41,656 nt of DNA from Candidatus Uhrbacteria bacterium (GCA_016186045.1 JACPMJ010000001.1:37232-78887); one strand, 5' to 3'. Counted from the stretch's first letter, positions 17,265 through 26,963 are shown. Translations and numbers: made by a program. Notes: generated from the sequence alone by a model not told the origin.

Positions 17265-18476
17265 ATGCAGACAGACAATCAAAAAGATATCGCAGTAAAA
17301 ACAGCATATAAGCAACTCATGGAAGATCACGGTGCGCATCTTCCAAAAATAGGAGACGTTGTCACGGGCAACGTCATGAGCGTAGGGAAAAATGAAGTCT
17401 ACGTGGACGTTGACGGCATTGCCACCGGCATTGCGCGCGGATATGAGCTCATTGACGAGTCCGGAGATTATTCTCATTTGGCAGTGGGCGACGAGGTGTC
17501 TGCGACAGTTCTTGAGATGGATAATGAATATGGCGTACTTGAACTCTCATTCCGTTCCGCAGGGCATAAAAAAGCATGGGATCGGCTGAGCCAGCTTCAA
17601 AACGAGCATATCATCATTCAAGCAAAAATCACTGAAGCGAACAAAGGCGGACTCATGGTAACGTATGGCAATGTCCATGGTTTTATGCCGGTTTCCCAGC
17701 TTTGTCCGGACCATTATCCGCGCATTCAGGGAGGCGATAAAAATAAAATTCTTGAAAAGCTCAAAAGCTATATTGGCCAGACATTTGACGTCAAGGTCAT
17801 CGATGTCAATGAAGAAGAACAAAAACTTATCGTATCAGAAAAAGCCGCATGGGAAGACCGCCAAAAAGACGTCATATCCAGCTATAAGCCGGGTGATGTC
17901 ATTGAGGGCACCGTCACGGTTATTACGGATTTCGGCGTATTTGTAAAATTCGGCAAAGGCCTTGAAGGATTGGTCCATATTTCCGAGCTTGCATGGCAAC
18001 GTATTGATGATCCCAAAGATTTCATTCAGCCTGGACAGCGGATTAAGGCGTCCATTATCAAAATTGACGGGTCAAAGATATTCCTGTCCATGAAAAAATT
18101 AGTTGATGATCCGTGGAGACATGTATCGGAACGATACAAAATCGGACAAAAAGTGCGGGGAAAAGTATTGAAAGTGAATCCGTTTGGTTTGTTTGTTGAG
18201 CTGGATCCTGAAATTCATGGGTTGGCCCATATTTCCGAACTTTCACATAAACAAATTTCAGATCCGCATCAGATTGCTCAGCCGGGAGATGATCTCGATT
18301 TCATTGTGGTATCCGTTGAGCCACAAGATCACCGGCTTGGCTTAAGCATCAAGGCACTTACTCGCCAGCAAGAGCAAAAACAAGAGGAGCAAGCGCCGGA
18401 ACAGCCCCAAGAATTAAAAGAAGAACCATCTGAAGAAAAAGAACAACAAGAAAAACAGCCAGACCAAGCATCATAA
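17265..18476 (+). CDS. rpsA: S1-domain RNA-binding protein (ribosomal protein S1-like)
   Basis: A 403-residue protein with four S1 (OB-fold) repeats at about 28-97, 112-185, 206-275 and 292-365. Repeats 3 and 4 are the most canonical (GDVIEGTVTVITDFGVFVKF with GLEGLVHISELAW; GQKVRGKVLKVNPFGLFVEL with HGLAHISEL). The tail is Gln/Glu-rich and low complexity (about 366-403). Escherichia coli S1 has six repeats; four-repeat forms occur in Gram-positive and CPR-like genomes. S1 helps load mRNAs, which would matter here since most genes in the window lack an SD. The 77-bp gap upstream holds only an AT-rich hairpin, ATGAATTTT/AAAATTCAT (17184-17217). ftsH follows after 22 bases. Confidence 0.88.
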   Translation: MQTDNQKDIAVKTAYKQLMEDHGAHLPKIGDVVTGNVMSVGKNEVYVDVDGIATGIARGYELIDESGDYSHLAVGDEVSATVLEMDNEYGVLELSFRSAGHKKAWDRLSQLQNEHIIIQAKITEANKGGLMVTYGNVHGFMPVSQLCPDHYPRIQGGDKNKILEKLKSYIGQTFDVKVIDVNEEEQKLIVSEKAAWEDRQKDVISSYKPGDVIEGTVTVITDFGVFVKFGKGLEGLVHISELAWQRIDDPKDFIQPGQRIKASIIKIDGSKIFLSMKKLVDDPWRHVSERYKIGQKVRGKVLKVNPFGLFVELDPEIHGLAHISELSHKQISDPHQIAQPGDDLDFIVVSVEPQDHRLGLSIKALTRQQEQKQEEQAPEQPQELKEEPSEEKEQQEKQPDQAS

Positions 18477-18498
18477 TTTCACGACCATATTTCACTCT

Positions 18499-20316
18499 AT
18501 GAAGCCTCTCTTAAAAAATGGGATTATTTTTCTGTGCGCCGTGTTTCTTATCGCAGGATTCTTCAGTCTTTATTCTCGGTCATCGGTCCAAAAAGAAGAG
18601 AAGATCGGCATTGCAACATTTCTTGAAGAAGTAGCCGATGAAAAAATAGAGCGCGTTGAATTGCAGGAAAATACCATTCTCATCACCCTGAAAGACGGGA
18701 AAAAACAGACAGCAACCAAAGAACCGAATGATTCCTTGGGCACATTGATGAAAAATTTCAATGCAGATCCGGAGAAGATGAAAAAATTCAAGATAGATAT
18801 CAAGGAAAACAGCTCCGGATTTTTATTGAACGCATTTTTCACCATCATATTGCCATTTCTCATCTTGGGATTTTTTATTTTTCTCATGATCCGGCAGATT
18901 CAGGGAGCAAACGCGCGCGCTATGAATTTTGGCATGAGCCGTGCGCGACAGTTTGACGGGAAAAAAGAGGAAAATCGCATAACATTCAAGGATGTTGCCG
19001 GCGCGCGGGAAGCAAAAGAAGAACTTCAGGAGGTGATTGAATTTCTCCGTGATCCAAAAAAATTCACGAATGTAGGAGCAAAGATTCCCAAAGGAGTCAT
19101 GCTCGTTGGCGCCCCGGGAACCGGCAAAACACTCTTTGCAAAAGCAGTTGCCGGAGAAGCGGATGTTCCGTTTTTTCATGTATCAGGATCTGAATTCATT
19201 GAAATGTTCGTGGGCGTGGGCGCAAGCCGCGTGCGTGATCTTTTTACGCGCGCCATGAAAAACGCTCCCTGTATTGTGTTTATTGATGAAATTGACGCGG
19301 TAGGGCGGCAACGAGGGGCGGGGCTTGGTGGATCGCATGACGAACGCGAACAAACGCTCAATCAAATCCTTGTTGAATTGGACGGCTTTGATCCGTCAAC
19401 AAATGTTATTGTGCTTGCCGCGACAAACCGGCCGGACGTACTTGATCCCGCGCTTTTGCGGCCGGGCCGCTTTGATCGCAGAGTGGTCATAGACCTTCCG
19501 TCCATTGAAGACCGAACTGCCATTCTTGAGGTGCACGCCAGAAACAAGCCGCTTGCATCTGATGCTGACTTGCGGAAAGTGGCGGAGCGCACGCCGGGAT
19601 TTTCCGGTGCAGACCTTGCAAATGTTCTGAACGAAGCCGCGATTCTTGTGGCGCGGCGCAATGCCTCACAGATCACTTTGGATGATATTTTTAAGAGCAT
19701 AGAAAAAGTCATTCTGGGTCCGGAGCGCAAAAGCCATGTCATGTCTGAAAAAGAAAAGAAAATCACAGCGTATCATGAAGCTGGCCATGCGCTCGTGTCT
19801 CATCTCTTGCCTGATGCGCCGCCTGTGCAAAAAATATCCATTATCGCGCGCGGACAAGCCGCAGGATACACGCTTAATCTGCCTACGGAAGATCGTCAAT
19901 TTCGGACAAAAAAGGAATTCCTAAGCGAGCTTGCGGTACTGCTGGGAGGGTTTGTGGCGGAAAAAACAGTTTTTGAGGATGTTACCACCGGCGCAAGCAA
20001 TGATTTGAAAAAAGCAACACGTTTGGCAAAAAATATTGTCACGGTCTATGGTATGAGCGAGCATCTTGGCCAGCGCACGTTTGGCGATCGGGAGGAGATG
20101 ATATTTTTGGGCAGGGAAATCACGGAACAGCGGGATTATAGCGAAAAAACCGCGGAACATATTGATGAGGAAATTACAAATTTTTTCAATGGCGCATACG
20201 CACAGGCGGAGCGTCTCATTACGACCTATAGAGAAAAAATAGAAACTATTGTACAATTACTCTTAGAAAAGGAGACCATAGAACGCGAAGCGTTTTTGGC
20301 AATTTTTGCCGAGTAA
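18499..20316 (+). CDS. ftsH: ATP-dependent zinc metalloprotease FtsH
   Basis: A 605-residue membrane AAA+ protease that extracts and degrades membrane and short-lived cytosolic proteins. Two TM segments flank a small extracytoplasmic domain (TM1 about 5-24, TM2 about 111-131). In the AAA domain, Walker A GAPGTGKT is at 204-211, Walker B is [10 protein letters not shown], and the second region of homology is [20 protein letters not shown]. The pore motif is FVGVGASR. In the protease domain the zinc site HEAGH is at 426-430, and the third ligand lies in [14 protein letters not shown]. Length is typical. The start is CACTCTATG, with no SD. pilB follows after only 10 bases. Confidence 0.97.
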   Translation: MKPLLKNGIIFLCAVFLIAGFFSLYSRSSVQKEEKIGIATFLEEVADEKIERVELQENTILITLKDGKKQTATKEPNDSLGTLMKNFNADPEKMKKFKIDIKENSSGFLLNAFFTIILPFLILGFFIFLMIRQIQGANARAMNFGMSRARQFDGKKEENRITFKDVAGAREAKEELQEVIEFLRDPKKFTNVGAKIPKGVMLVGAPGTGKTLFAKAVAGEADVPFFHVSGSEFIEMFVGVGASRVRDLFTRAMKNAPCIVFIDEIDAVGRQRGAGLGGSHDEREQTLNQILVELDGFDPSTNVIVLAATNRPDVLDPALLRPGRFDRRVVIDLPSIEDRTAILEVHARNKPLASDADLRKVAERTPGFSGADLANVLNEAAILVARRNASQITLDDIFKSIEKVILGPERKSHVMSEKEKKITAYHEAGHALVSHLLPDAPPVQKISIIARGQAAGYTLNLPTEDRQFRTKKEFLSELAVLLGGFVAEKTVFEDVTTGASNDLKKATRLAKNIVTVYGMSEHLGQRTFGDREEMIFLGREITEQRDYSEKTAEHIDEEITNFFNGAYAQAERLITTYREKIETIVQLLLEKETIEREAFLAIFAE

Positions 20317-20326
20317 ACATACATAC

Positions 20327-22015
20327 ATGTCGCCACAAGACAGCTCTCATATCTCCCAATTGAGTGCAAAGGGCGCTGATGAAAAATTCTCTCAGAAACT
20401 GAAGGATATTGAACTCAAACAAAAGGAAGACCAGACACAGATGCAAGCATACAGTCTGGGGTTGACCTATATTAATCTTTCCCGCAAAGCAATTCCGCCG
20501 GGCATTTTGGAATTGATTCCTGAAACAGATGCAAAACAGTTTAAGATAGTTTGTTTTCTGGAGAAGGCTGGTGAGAGGCATATCGCGTTCGTAGACCCTA
20601 ATATTGAAGGGCTTGACGCATATCTGTCTGAATTTGAAAAGAAGCATGCCGCAAAGGCGGTGCGTTATCTCATGTCTGAATCGAGTTTTGAAAAAGCGCT
20701 CAGACTCTATGCTCAGCTTCCAAAAATCATTGAGGAGGTGAAGGGAGTGCAGATCACGCAAGAAGACATAGAAAAATACGGTACGGAAAATGTAGACATC
20801 CGAAAAGTAAATGAGCAGGTCAAGGGCGCGTCGCTTTCCGAGGTTATCACTATTATTGTCGCAATCTCGCTCAAATCCCGTTCGTCGGATATTCATATTG
20901 AAGCAGAAGAGAAAGAAGTAAAAGTGCGCCTTCGCATTGATGGTGTACTTCATGAAGTCGCCTCACTGCCTCATGAATCGTGGCCAAAAATAATCTCGCG
21001 CGTCAAGCTTTTATCCGGGCTGAAAATAAATGTTGCAGATCGGCCACAAGACGGCAGGTTTACCATTTCATTGGACAAAGATAAAGTAGATGTTCGCGTC
21101 TCCACACTGCCTACGAGTTATGGAGAAAGTGTGGTCATGCGTCTCCTCCGTTCATCCGCGGCAAGCTTGGATTTTGATGCGCTTGGACTTTCTCAGTACA
21201 ATTACAAACGTCTCAAAACGGAAATAGACAAGCCAAATGGCATGATTATCACCACGGGCCCTACCGGGTCAGGAAAAACCACTACATTGTATGCCATTCT
21301 TAATTATCTCAATTCTCCGGAATTGAAAATAATCACTCTGGAAGATCCGGTGGAATACAAACTTGCGGGTATTAGTCAAAGTCAGATTGATTCAGCAAAG
21401 CATTATACGTTTGCAGACGGTTTGCGATCTATCTTGCGTCAAGATCCGGATATTGTGATGGTGGGTGAAATTCGAGACCTTGAGACGGCGGAAATTGCCA
21501 TCAATGCGGCGCTTACCGGACATTTGGTGATTTCCACTATTCACACGAATAGCGCGGCGGGAGCCATTCCGCGTTTTCTCGCCATGGGCGCAAAGGGATT
21601 TCTCCTTGCTCCGGCTCTTAATGTGATTATGGGTCAGCGACTCTTGCGTCGACTCTGTCCAAAGTGCAAAAAAGAAGTAACGCTTGAGCCAGAACTTTTG
21701 AAACGTGTCACCGATTTTCTTTCTTCTATTTCTCCGGCAAGCGGTATCACGGTGAATATGAATAATTTGCATTTCTGGGGACCCGGAGGATGCGATGCAT
21801 GCAACGGCATTGGGTTTAAGGGACGTATTGGCATTTACGAGATTATGAACATGAACAAAGAAATCGAAACGCTTATTTTATCTGAAAAAGTTTCTGAATA
21901 TTCCATAGAAGAAATTGCCATTAAAAACGGCATGCTGAAAATGGTGCAGGACGGGCTTTTGCGTACCATTGAAGGCGTAACATCCGTGGAAGAGGTGTTT
22001 GAGGCGGCGGACTAA
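20327..22015 (+). CDS. pilB: Type IV pilus assembly ATPase PilB (GspE family)
   Basis: A 562-residue secretion ATPase that powers pilus extension at the inner face of the membrane. There is an N-terminal MshEN-like region (about 1-150). The catalytic part has Walker A GPTGSGKT at 311-318, an Asp box ITLEDPVEY, Walker B LRQDPDIVMVGEIRD, and a His box GHLVISTIHTN. A C-terminal zinc-binding tetracysteine (C444, C447, C489, C492) marks it as PilB/GspE rather than PilT. ATG 20327 is chosen; an upstream TTG would overlap ftsH. The partners pilC, pilT, pilM and pilins are not in the window. A palindromic repeat and terminator follow. Confidence 0.95.
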   Translation: MSPQDSSHISQLSAKGADEKFSQKLKDIELKQKEDQTQMQAYSLGLTYINLSRKAIPPGILELIPETDAKQFKIVCFLEKAGERHIAFVDPNIEGLDAYLSEFEKKHAAKAVRYLMSESSFEKALRLYAQLPKIIEEVKGVQITQEDIEKYGTENVDIRKVNEQVKGASLSEVITIIVAISLKSRSSDIHIEAEEKEVKVRLRIDGVLHEVASLPHESWPKIISRVKLLSGLKINVADRPQDGRFTISLDKDKVDVRVSTLPTSYGESVVMRLLRSSAASLDFDALGLSQYNYKRLKTEIDKPNGMIITTGPTGSGKTTTLYAILNYLNSPELKIITLEDPVEYKLAGISQSQIDSAKHYTFADGLRSILRQDPDIVMVGEIRDLETAEIAINAALTGHLVISTIHTNSAAGAIPRFLAMGAKGFLLAPALNVIMGQRLLRRLCPKCKKEVTLEPELLKRVTDFLSSISPASGITVNMNNLHFWGPGGCDACNGIGFKGRIGIYEIMNMNKEIETLILSEKVSEYSIEEIAIKNGMLKMVQDGLLRTIEGVTSVEEVFEAAD

Positions 22016-22027
22016 CTACCTTTTAAT

Positions 22028-22123
22028 TGTCATCCTCGGGCTTGACCCGAGGATCCATCTTGAAAAGAACTAAATACTGGATCCGTCCTCGGACTTGATC
22101 CGAGGATCTAGTCTGGGATGACA
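22028..22123. repeat. Double-palindrome repeat bounded by TGTCATCC/GGATGACA
   Basis: The outer inverted ends are TGTCAT (22028-22033) and ATGACA (22118-22123). Inside are two related hairpins: CCTCGGG-CTTGA-CCCGAGG followed by ATCC, then, after a 30-base centre, CCTCGGA-CTTGA-TCCGAGG. This TCATCCTCGGGCTTGACCCG type is a widespread bacterial intergenic palindrome (general knowledge). It lies between pilB and a shared terminator. Confidence 0.85.
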
Positions 22124-22135
22124 AAATAATAAAAG

Positions 22136-22168
22136 AACCGAGAACTTTGTGTCTCGGTTTTATTGTTT
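22136..22168. terminator. Bidirectional terminator between pilB and the AsnRS-like gene
   Basis: AACCGAGA (22136-22143), 8-base loop, TCTCGGTT (22152-22159), then TTTATTGTTT on the plus strand. On the minus strand the arm is followed by CTTTTATTATTTTG. It therefore serves convergent pilB (+) and the minus-strand gene that ends at 22174. Confidence 0.85.
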
Positions 22169-22173
22169 ATTCC

Positions 22174-23250
22174 CTAGAATGGAAGGATGACGTCGGAGGC
22201 GAGCACGAACTGAAGCACTCGCGCCATTCCCTTGCCATCTCCACAGCGAGGGATTTCTTCCCGATCGCGGAACACGTGGAGATACTCCGTTTCGAAGTCC
22301 TCCAGCACCTTCGAGGAGTCCCATCCGCGCATTGTGTACTCTTCGCGCATCTGCCTGAGCATATCGGATTGTTCGAGCCGCTCAAGAAGGATATCGAGTT
22401 TTTCCTCTCGAGCGCTTCCACCAACCGACTCTCCGGAGTAGGGAAGGAGCACATCCATGGCGTCCACACAGCCCCGATGTTCTTCTTCACGGCTTCTGCG
22501 CATATTGAAGAACTTGATCCTCTCGGGGAAGTGGGTGACGATCACGGGACCATAGAACATGGTGAGTACGTGTTCGTGTTCCCGCTTCAGGTCATCGCCC
22601 CATGCGATCTTGGATCCTCTGCTCTGAAGAAACGCGATCGCATCGGTGTAGGTGATTGCCGCATCACCAGATGCGACACGCTTTTTGAATGTCTGGAACC
22701 AGTGATCAAGCCGCCGCCGCCGCGCAGGACTCAAAAGTCGCTGATCCTGCATGAGCAACTCGAACAAGGAGATAAAGTAGTCCACGTTGTACTCGATCAG
22801 CTTTGAAAGACCCCGATTTCTGACCTCATACTCGACGAGCTCGAACTCGCTGTGGTGTCTGCCATCGGTATTGTCTTCTTGGCGGAAAGAGCGCCCAGTC
22901 GTCCATACGCGATCGTAATCGAGCTGAACAAGGATTCGCTCCATGTCGAGTTGGGCGGTTTGGCGAAGATTACTCCGCCGATCGCTCTTCTCCACTCCCT
23001 CCATGACTCGAAACACGTTCCGGCGCTGTTCACAGCTTCCGGTAACGCCGGTAATCTCATCTATGTAGAGACGAGCGCACCCCTTCTCCTTCATCCACGC
23101 CCGGGTGTAGTCTTCCATGAGCTCCTTGATATAGTGAAGGTCCTTTTCGAACCTTCCGTCGTTTACCGGTAGCGGAACCGGTGCGAGATGCGCCGGATAC
23201 TCCAGCCCAAAGGCGGACTGCTCCATTTTGGGGGCTACTGCCACTGCCAT
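22174..23250 (-). CDS. AsnRS-like class II catalytic core without anticodon-binding domain
   Basis: A 358-residue protein matching the catalytic domain of asparaginyl-tRNA synthetase. Motif 2 is TGRSFRQEDNTDGRHHSEFE. The conserved WGDDLKREHE and MDVLLPYSGESVGGSAREE blocks are present. The motif 3 equivalent is CGDGKGMARVLQFVL. The N-terminal OB-fold anticodon-binding domain (about 100 residues) is missing. Archaea have similar truncated AsnRS paralogues that act as ammonia-dependent asparagine synthetases, so this may make asparagine rather than Asn-tRNA. It is not the E. coli AsnA sequence type. The start at 23250 is fixed by GAGGAGGA at 23261-23268. Its own promoter, SD and more GC-rich codons differ from its neighbours. 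Function is inferred. Confidence 0.8.
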   Translation of the reverse strand: MAVAVAPKMEQSAFGLEYPAHLAPVPLPVNDGRFEKDLHYIKELMEDYTRAWMKEKGCARLYIDEITGVTGSCEQRRNVFRVMEGVEKSDRRSNLRQTAQLDMERILVQLDYDRVWTTGRSFRQEDNTDGRHHSEFELVEYEVRNRGLSKLIEYNVDYFISLFELLMQDQRLLSPARRRRLDHWFQTFKKRVASGDAAITYTDAIAFLQSRGSKIAWGDDLKREHEHVLTMFYGPVIVTHFPERIKFFNMRRSREEEHRGCVDAMDVLLPYSGESVGGSAREEKLDILLERLEQSDMLRQMREEYTMRGWDSSKVLEDFETEYLHVFRDREEIPRCGDGKGMARVLQFVLASDVILPF

Positions 23251-23301
23251 GTTTCTTTCTTCCTCCTCACTGTATTGTAGAGAACGTGCACACTGCAAAG
23301 C

Positions 23302-23330
23302 AGGATACCTGTTTTACATATCCTTGTCAA
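23302..23330 (-). promoter_or_regulatory. Sigma-70 promoter of the AsnRS-like gene
   Basis: On the minus strand, TTGACA (23330-23325), 17-bp spacer, TATCCT (23307-23302). The leader is about 45 bases and includes the SD GAGGAGGA at 23268-23261, about 10 bases before the ATG. Confidence 0.75.
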
Positions 23331-23373
23331 GGGTCTTAATAAAATACCTCCTGTGAATATCTTTCAATATCCG

Positions 23374-24327
23374 TTACACCTCTTCCTGCACCAATTCAGT
23401 GACCTCTTTCACGATTCGTTTGATGTGTATATGCGATTTCCAAAAGAAATAAAGGACGATACAAAATGTTACAAGTGGGGAGACCCATGCAGGTACATGC
23501 ACGCCAAATGCGTCTGAAATCATCACGCATCCCAAAAAAAGTACCGAATACATGGCGCCATTTTTTAGAAAAACATATTTTTTTATTCTGTTGATATTTC
23601 GCACGGTGAGTTCTCGCACCACAAAGGCGCCAATGCCGTTTCCGATTAAAATAAGCGGCACAGAGAGTGTAAATGCAAATGCGCCAAGCACGCCATCTAT
23701 GGAAAATGTCGCGTCAATAATTTCAAGATAAAAAATCTTACTGATATCGGACATGTGTCCGGACATCAGCTGCTTTTCCGCGCGCTCCGCGTTTTCTTTA
23801 AACCCATGCATCACAAAAAACGCGGTAGAACCGATCACCGCGCCAAATGCCATAAATGGATTTATTTTTAATGCAAACCAGACGGTCATGGCAAGAATGA
23901 GTGAGATGACCGCAAAAAACCACACGCCATTTTTTTCAAAAAATTTCTCCGCGGTAAGACCATAGTGTTTTGGCTCAATGAACAGCCAATGAAAAAAGAG
24001 AAAGATCAAAAATATGCCACCACCCGCCAAAAGAACCGGCGCGGACGCCTCTACCGCCTCCAGTACATGCGGATCATTACTGAATGTCGCGGTAAAGGCG
24101 CCAATCGGCCCAAGTGACGGCGTAGCTACCCATACAATGAGCCATGGCAACACCCCGCGAACAAGAAACACGGCAAACAAAAGCCCCCATACTAAAAACC
24201 ATCTGCGCATGCGTGCGCTTTTCATGGTAGAAAGTACCTCCGCATTGATAATGCCATTATCAATACTGCTGATAACTTCAAAAAGTACGAGTCCGGAGAC
24301 AATAATTATTATTGAAAATATGTCCAT
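23374..24327 (-). CDS. DUF475 / TerC-like integral membrane protein
   Basis: A 317-residue polytopic membrane protein with about 8-9 TM segments. The two TerC-superfamily acidic motifs are present: FEVISSIDNGIINAEVL at about residues 16-32 and EIIDATFSIDGVLGAFAF near 200. GNGIGAFVVRELTVRNI follows. Alx/TerC/YkoY relatives are linked to manganese export and metal loading of exported enzymes; DUF475 members themselves are little studied. Length is near normal for the family. It shares its direction with the AsnRS-like gene, but that gene has a separate promoter. yjbQ starts upstream, 56 bases away. There is no SD at ATG 24327. Confidence 0.88.
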   Translation of the reverse strand: MDIFSIIIIVSGLVLFEVISSIDNGIINAEVLSTMKSARMRRWFLVWGLLFAVFLVRGVLPWLIVWVATPSLGPIGAFTATFSNDPHVLEAVEASAPVLLAGGGIFLIFLFFHWLFIEPKHYGLTAEKFFEKNGVWFFAVISLILAMTVWFALKINPFMAFGAVIGSTAFFVMHGFKENAERAEKQLMSGHMSDISKIFYLEIIDATFSIDGVLGAFAFTLSVPLILIGNGIGAFVVRELTVRNINRIKKYVFLKNGAMYSVLFLGCVMISDAFGVHVPAWVSPLVTFCIVLYFFWKSHIHIKRIVKEVTELVQEEV

Positions 24328-24383
24328 AGATTATCGATTACTTCCCTCTTCCTATTGTAGCGAAAAACAGAAGCGACGGCAAT

Positions 24384-24812
24384 TTATAAAATAATCACCT
24401 CAATACTTCTTTCTTTGCGCGCGCCATCCAACTCCGCAAAAATAATCGCCTGCCATGTGCCTAAAGAAATCTTCCCATCCACAATCGCTACGGTTACCTC
24501 CGACCCCAACAGTATGGCACGCAAGTGTGATACCGCATTTACGCGTTCGCTCTCATCAGATCCTCTGTGGTAAAAATCATCATGACGGTAATACACATCG
24601 CGCGGAACCATCTTCTCCATCCATACCTCAAGATCATACAAAAGCCCCGCCTCTTTTTCATTAAGGAATATCGCGGTGGTGGTGTGATTTGTTTTCACAA
24701 TAGCGATACCATCCTGAATGGCGTGTACATCAATAATTTTCTGCACATCAGGCGTTAAGTCGTAAAATTCTGTCTTTTTTTGCGTGTCTTTTGTGATGAG
24801 CTCGCGTATCAT
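24384..24812 (-). CDS. yjbQ: YjbQ family (UPF0047) protein
   Basis: A 142-residue protein with the UPF0047 pattern: an N-terminal KKTEFYDLTPDVQKII; the conserved TNHTTTAIFLNE; YRHDD followed by ERVNAVSHLRAILLG; and the C-terminal ISLGTWQAIIFAELDGARKER. The conserved His, Asp and Glu residues are thought to form a metal or active site. Some members have weak thiamine-phosphate-synthase activity, but the physiological role is unclear. ATG 24812 gives the usual family length. The longer frame from a TTG at 24875 adds a non-conserved extension and was not used. It is divergent from livK. Confidence 0.9.
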   Translation of the reverse strand: MIRELITKDTQKKTEFYDLTPDVQKIIDVHAIQDGIAIVKTNHTTTAIFLNEKEAGLLYDLEVWMEKMVPRDVYYRHDDFYHRGSDESERVNAVSHLRAILLGSEVTVAIVDGKISLGTWQAIIFAELDGARKERSIEVIIL

Positions 24813-24903
24813 ACGCCATGTGGTATTTAAAAAAATAAAAACACTTCTATTGGTATATGAGAATGAGTATAGCAAAAATTATATATCCACACAATGATTG
24901 TAC

Positions 24904-24931
24904 TTGTCAAAAAGAATGCATATGATAATGT
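24904..24931 (+). promoter_or_regulatory. Weak candidate promoter for the liv operon
   Basis: TTGTCA at 24904-24909, 16-bp spacer, TAATGT at 24926-24931 preceded by TGA (extended -10 style). It lies in the 155-bp divergent gap between yjbQ and livK. No other clear element is seen in that gap. Confidence 0.3.
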
Positions 24932-24967
24932 ACTGGTGTCCATTATTACTCTTAATAATAAACAATT

Positions 24968-26086
24968 ATGGACCGATCAAAAAAGATATGGCTGATTGTA
25001 GTAGCCGTCGCGCTTTTTGGCACGGGCTATTACATGGGGAAGAATTCCAGCCTGCAAAAAGAAGATACTCGGCAAAAAACAAGCGAGCAAGCGCTCAAGA
25101 TAGGATTTATGGGGCCGCTTACCGGAGATGCGGCAAGCTATGGAGAGAGCATTAAAAAGGGAATTGAGCTTGCAAAAAAAGAATCGAATATTAAAAACCT
25201 TGAGATCATCTATGAAGATACTAAGTGTGAGGGCAAGGACGCGGTCAATGCGGTCAATAAGCTTATTTCGGTGGACAAGGTGATCGCCATTATCGGTGAT
25301 GTCTGTTCCGGCGCAACGCTCGCGGCAGCTCCTGTTGCACAGGAAAAAAAGGTGGTTCTGGTAAGCGCCGCATCCACGAGTCCTAAAATCACTGATGCGG
25401 GAGACTATGTGTTTCGTGTTGTGCCAAGTGATGCTTTGCAAGGGGATTTTGGTGCACAGCTTGTCTACAACAAGGGATACAAAAAACTTGCTATTCTTTA
25501 TAGCAATGAAGAGTACGGCGTTGGGTTCCAGGAGGTGTTGAAAAAAAGTTTTGAGAAGCTTGGGGGCAAGGTGGTAAAACAGGAGGCATTCAATCGCAAT
25601 GTCACCGATGTGCGCACTCAGCTCGTGAAAATACGGGGGCAAAAGCCAGCCGCGCTTTTTATCATCAGCAATTCTCCCGCATCTTCTGTTGCCGCGCTCA
25701 AACAAATCAAAGCTTTTGGCATGAAGATCGCGCTTTTTGGCTCTGAAGGACTCAAAAGTTCGGATATTTTGAGTGGCGCAAAAGATGCCGCAGACGGCCT
25801 AATCCTCACGTCCGTCTCATCCGGAACAACGGAATTTACGGAAAAGCACAAAAAAGAATACAATGCGGATCCGGGTCCGTTCAGCGCGCAAGGATATGAC
25901 GCGTTCATGGTACTTGCAAAAGCATTCGAAAAAGAAGCAAAGACCAGCGATGATATCAAGGAGGCGTTGAAAGGGACCGATCTTGCCGGCGCGTCAGGGA
26001 AGATCATATTTGACTCAAACGGAGACGTGACGGGAAATTATGACGTGTATATCGTCAAGAACGGGTCATTTGAATTGAGCAAATAA
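24968..26086 (+). CDS. livK: Branched-chain amino acid-type ABC substrate-binding protein
   Basis: A 372-residue periplasmic-binding-fold protein (type I, LivK/ANF family). The N-terminal hydrophobic segment (about 7-22, IWLIVVAVALFGTGYY) lacks a lipobox Cys. It is therefore probably a membrane-tethered rather than lipid-anchored receptor, suiting a cell without a normal periplasm. The hallmarks are KIGFMGPLTGDAASYGESIKKGIELA, VIAIIGDVCSGATLAAAPVAQ, VLVSAASTSPKITD, and FSAQGYDAFMVLAKA. It binds an amino acid or related small solute; the ligand cannot be read from sequence. It is the first gene of a five-gene operon and overlaps livH by one base (TAATG). Confidence 0.93.
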   Translation: MDRSKKIWLIVVAVALFGTGYYMGKNSSLQKEDTRQKTSEQALKIGFMGPLTGDAASYGESIKKGIELAKKESNIKNLEIIYEDTKCEGKDAVNAVNKLISVDKVIAIIGDVCSGATLAAAPVAQEKKVVLVSAASTSPKITDAGDYVFRVVPSDALQGDFGAQLVYNKGYKKLAILYSNEEYGVGFQEVLKKSFEKLGGKVVKQEAFNRNVTDVRTQLVKIRGQKPAALFIISNSPASSVAALKQIKAFGMKIALFGSEGLKSSDILSGAKDAADGLILTSVSSGTTEFTEKHKKEYNADPGPFSAQGYDAFMVLAKAFEKEAKTSDDIKEALKGTDLAGASGKIIFDSNGDVTGNYDVYIVKNGSFELSK

Positions 26087-26949
26087 TGGACAGCGCGCTA
26101 CAAATCATTGTCAACGGACTTATCGCGGGATCGCTCTACGCATGCATTGCGCTTGGGTTCAATCTTATTTTCAGCGTGACGAAATTTTTTAACCTTGCGC
26201 ACGGCGGCATGGTGCTTATAGGCGCGTACACTACGCTTGCATTGAGAAATTCATATGGTGTGTCGCTTATTCCGGCGTTGTTTGCGGGAGTAGCTGTTGC
26301 GGCACTTGCAGGCATGATTCTTGAAAAAATACTTTTTTCAAAGCTCCGCAAACGCCATGCATCACACATGGTGTTTCTTGTTGCTTCATTGGGCGCGTAT
26401 ACGGCGATCCAAGCAGGCATTGCACTGATATTTTCCAGCCAATTCTTTTCTATTCCGCTTTCATTTGAACCGCCGCTCATTCATATGGGCCCTGTCAGTA
26501 TTACCGGCCTTCAGCTTCTCATCATGATCATAACCGTGTGTGTGTTTCTCCTCCTTGTTTTTTTCATGCGAAAAACAACGCTTGGAAAATCATTTGTCGC
26601 ATGTGCTGACGACAGCGAGGTTGCGCGCATTGTCGGCATTGATACGGACAGAATACTGCTCATTGCGTTTGCGGCAGGGTCGGCGCTTGCCGGACTTGGC
26701 GGCATACTTACCGGTCTTGATACCGGTATTGAGCCCACAGCAGGCCTTTCGATCCTTTTGAAAGCCATTATTGCCGCGGTTATTGGCGGCACAGGCAGTA
26801 TCAGCGGCGCATTTGTCGGATCATATGTCTTGGGACTTGTTGAAAATATCGGTATTTGGGGGTTGGCGGCCGCATGGAAAGACGCCATTGCATTTCTTCT
26901 ATTGATTCTTTTTCTCATATTCCGGCCCCAGGGATTATTCAAGCGATAG
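26086..26949 (+). CDS. livH: LivH-type ABC transporter permease
   Basis: A 287-residue, multi-spanning permease. The N-terminal LIVONGLIAGSLYACIALGF-type block is seen as IIVNGLIAGSLYACIALGFN and the conserved KFFNLAHGGMVLIGAY follows. The C-terminal coupling region is AAVIGGTGSISGAFVGSYV. The conserved EAA-like region near VARIVGIDTDRILLIAFAAGSALAG contacts the ATPases. It is translated by stop/start overlap with livK. It forms the channel with LivM. Confidence 0.94.
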   Translation: MDSALQIIVNGLIAGSLYACIALGFNLIFSVTKFFNLAHGGMVLIGAYTTLALRNSYGVSLIPALFAGVAVAALAGMILEKILFSKLRKRHASHMVFLVASLGAYTAIQAGIALIFSSQFFSIPLSFEPPLIHMGPVSITGLQLLIMIITVCVFLLLVFFMRKTTLGKSFVACADDSEVARIVGIDTDRILLIAFAAGSALAGLGGILTGLDTGIEPTAGLSILLKAIIAAVIGGTGSISGAFVGSYVLGLVENIGIWGLAAAWKDAIAFLLLILFLIFRPQGLFKR

Positions 26950-26963
26950 GTCTCTTGTACACT

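Noticed and set aside
22147-22806. Long plus-strand frame (219 codons) opposite the AsnRS-like gene
   Set aside because: It is antisense to a gene with clear family motifs, promoter, SD and terminator. Its translation has no recognisable features.
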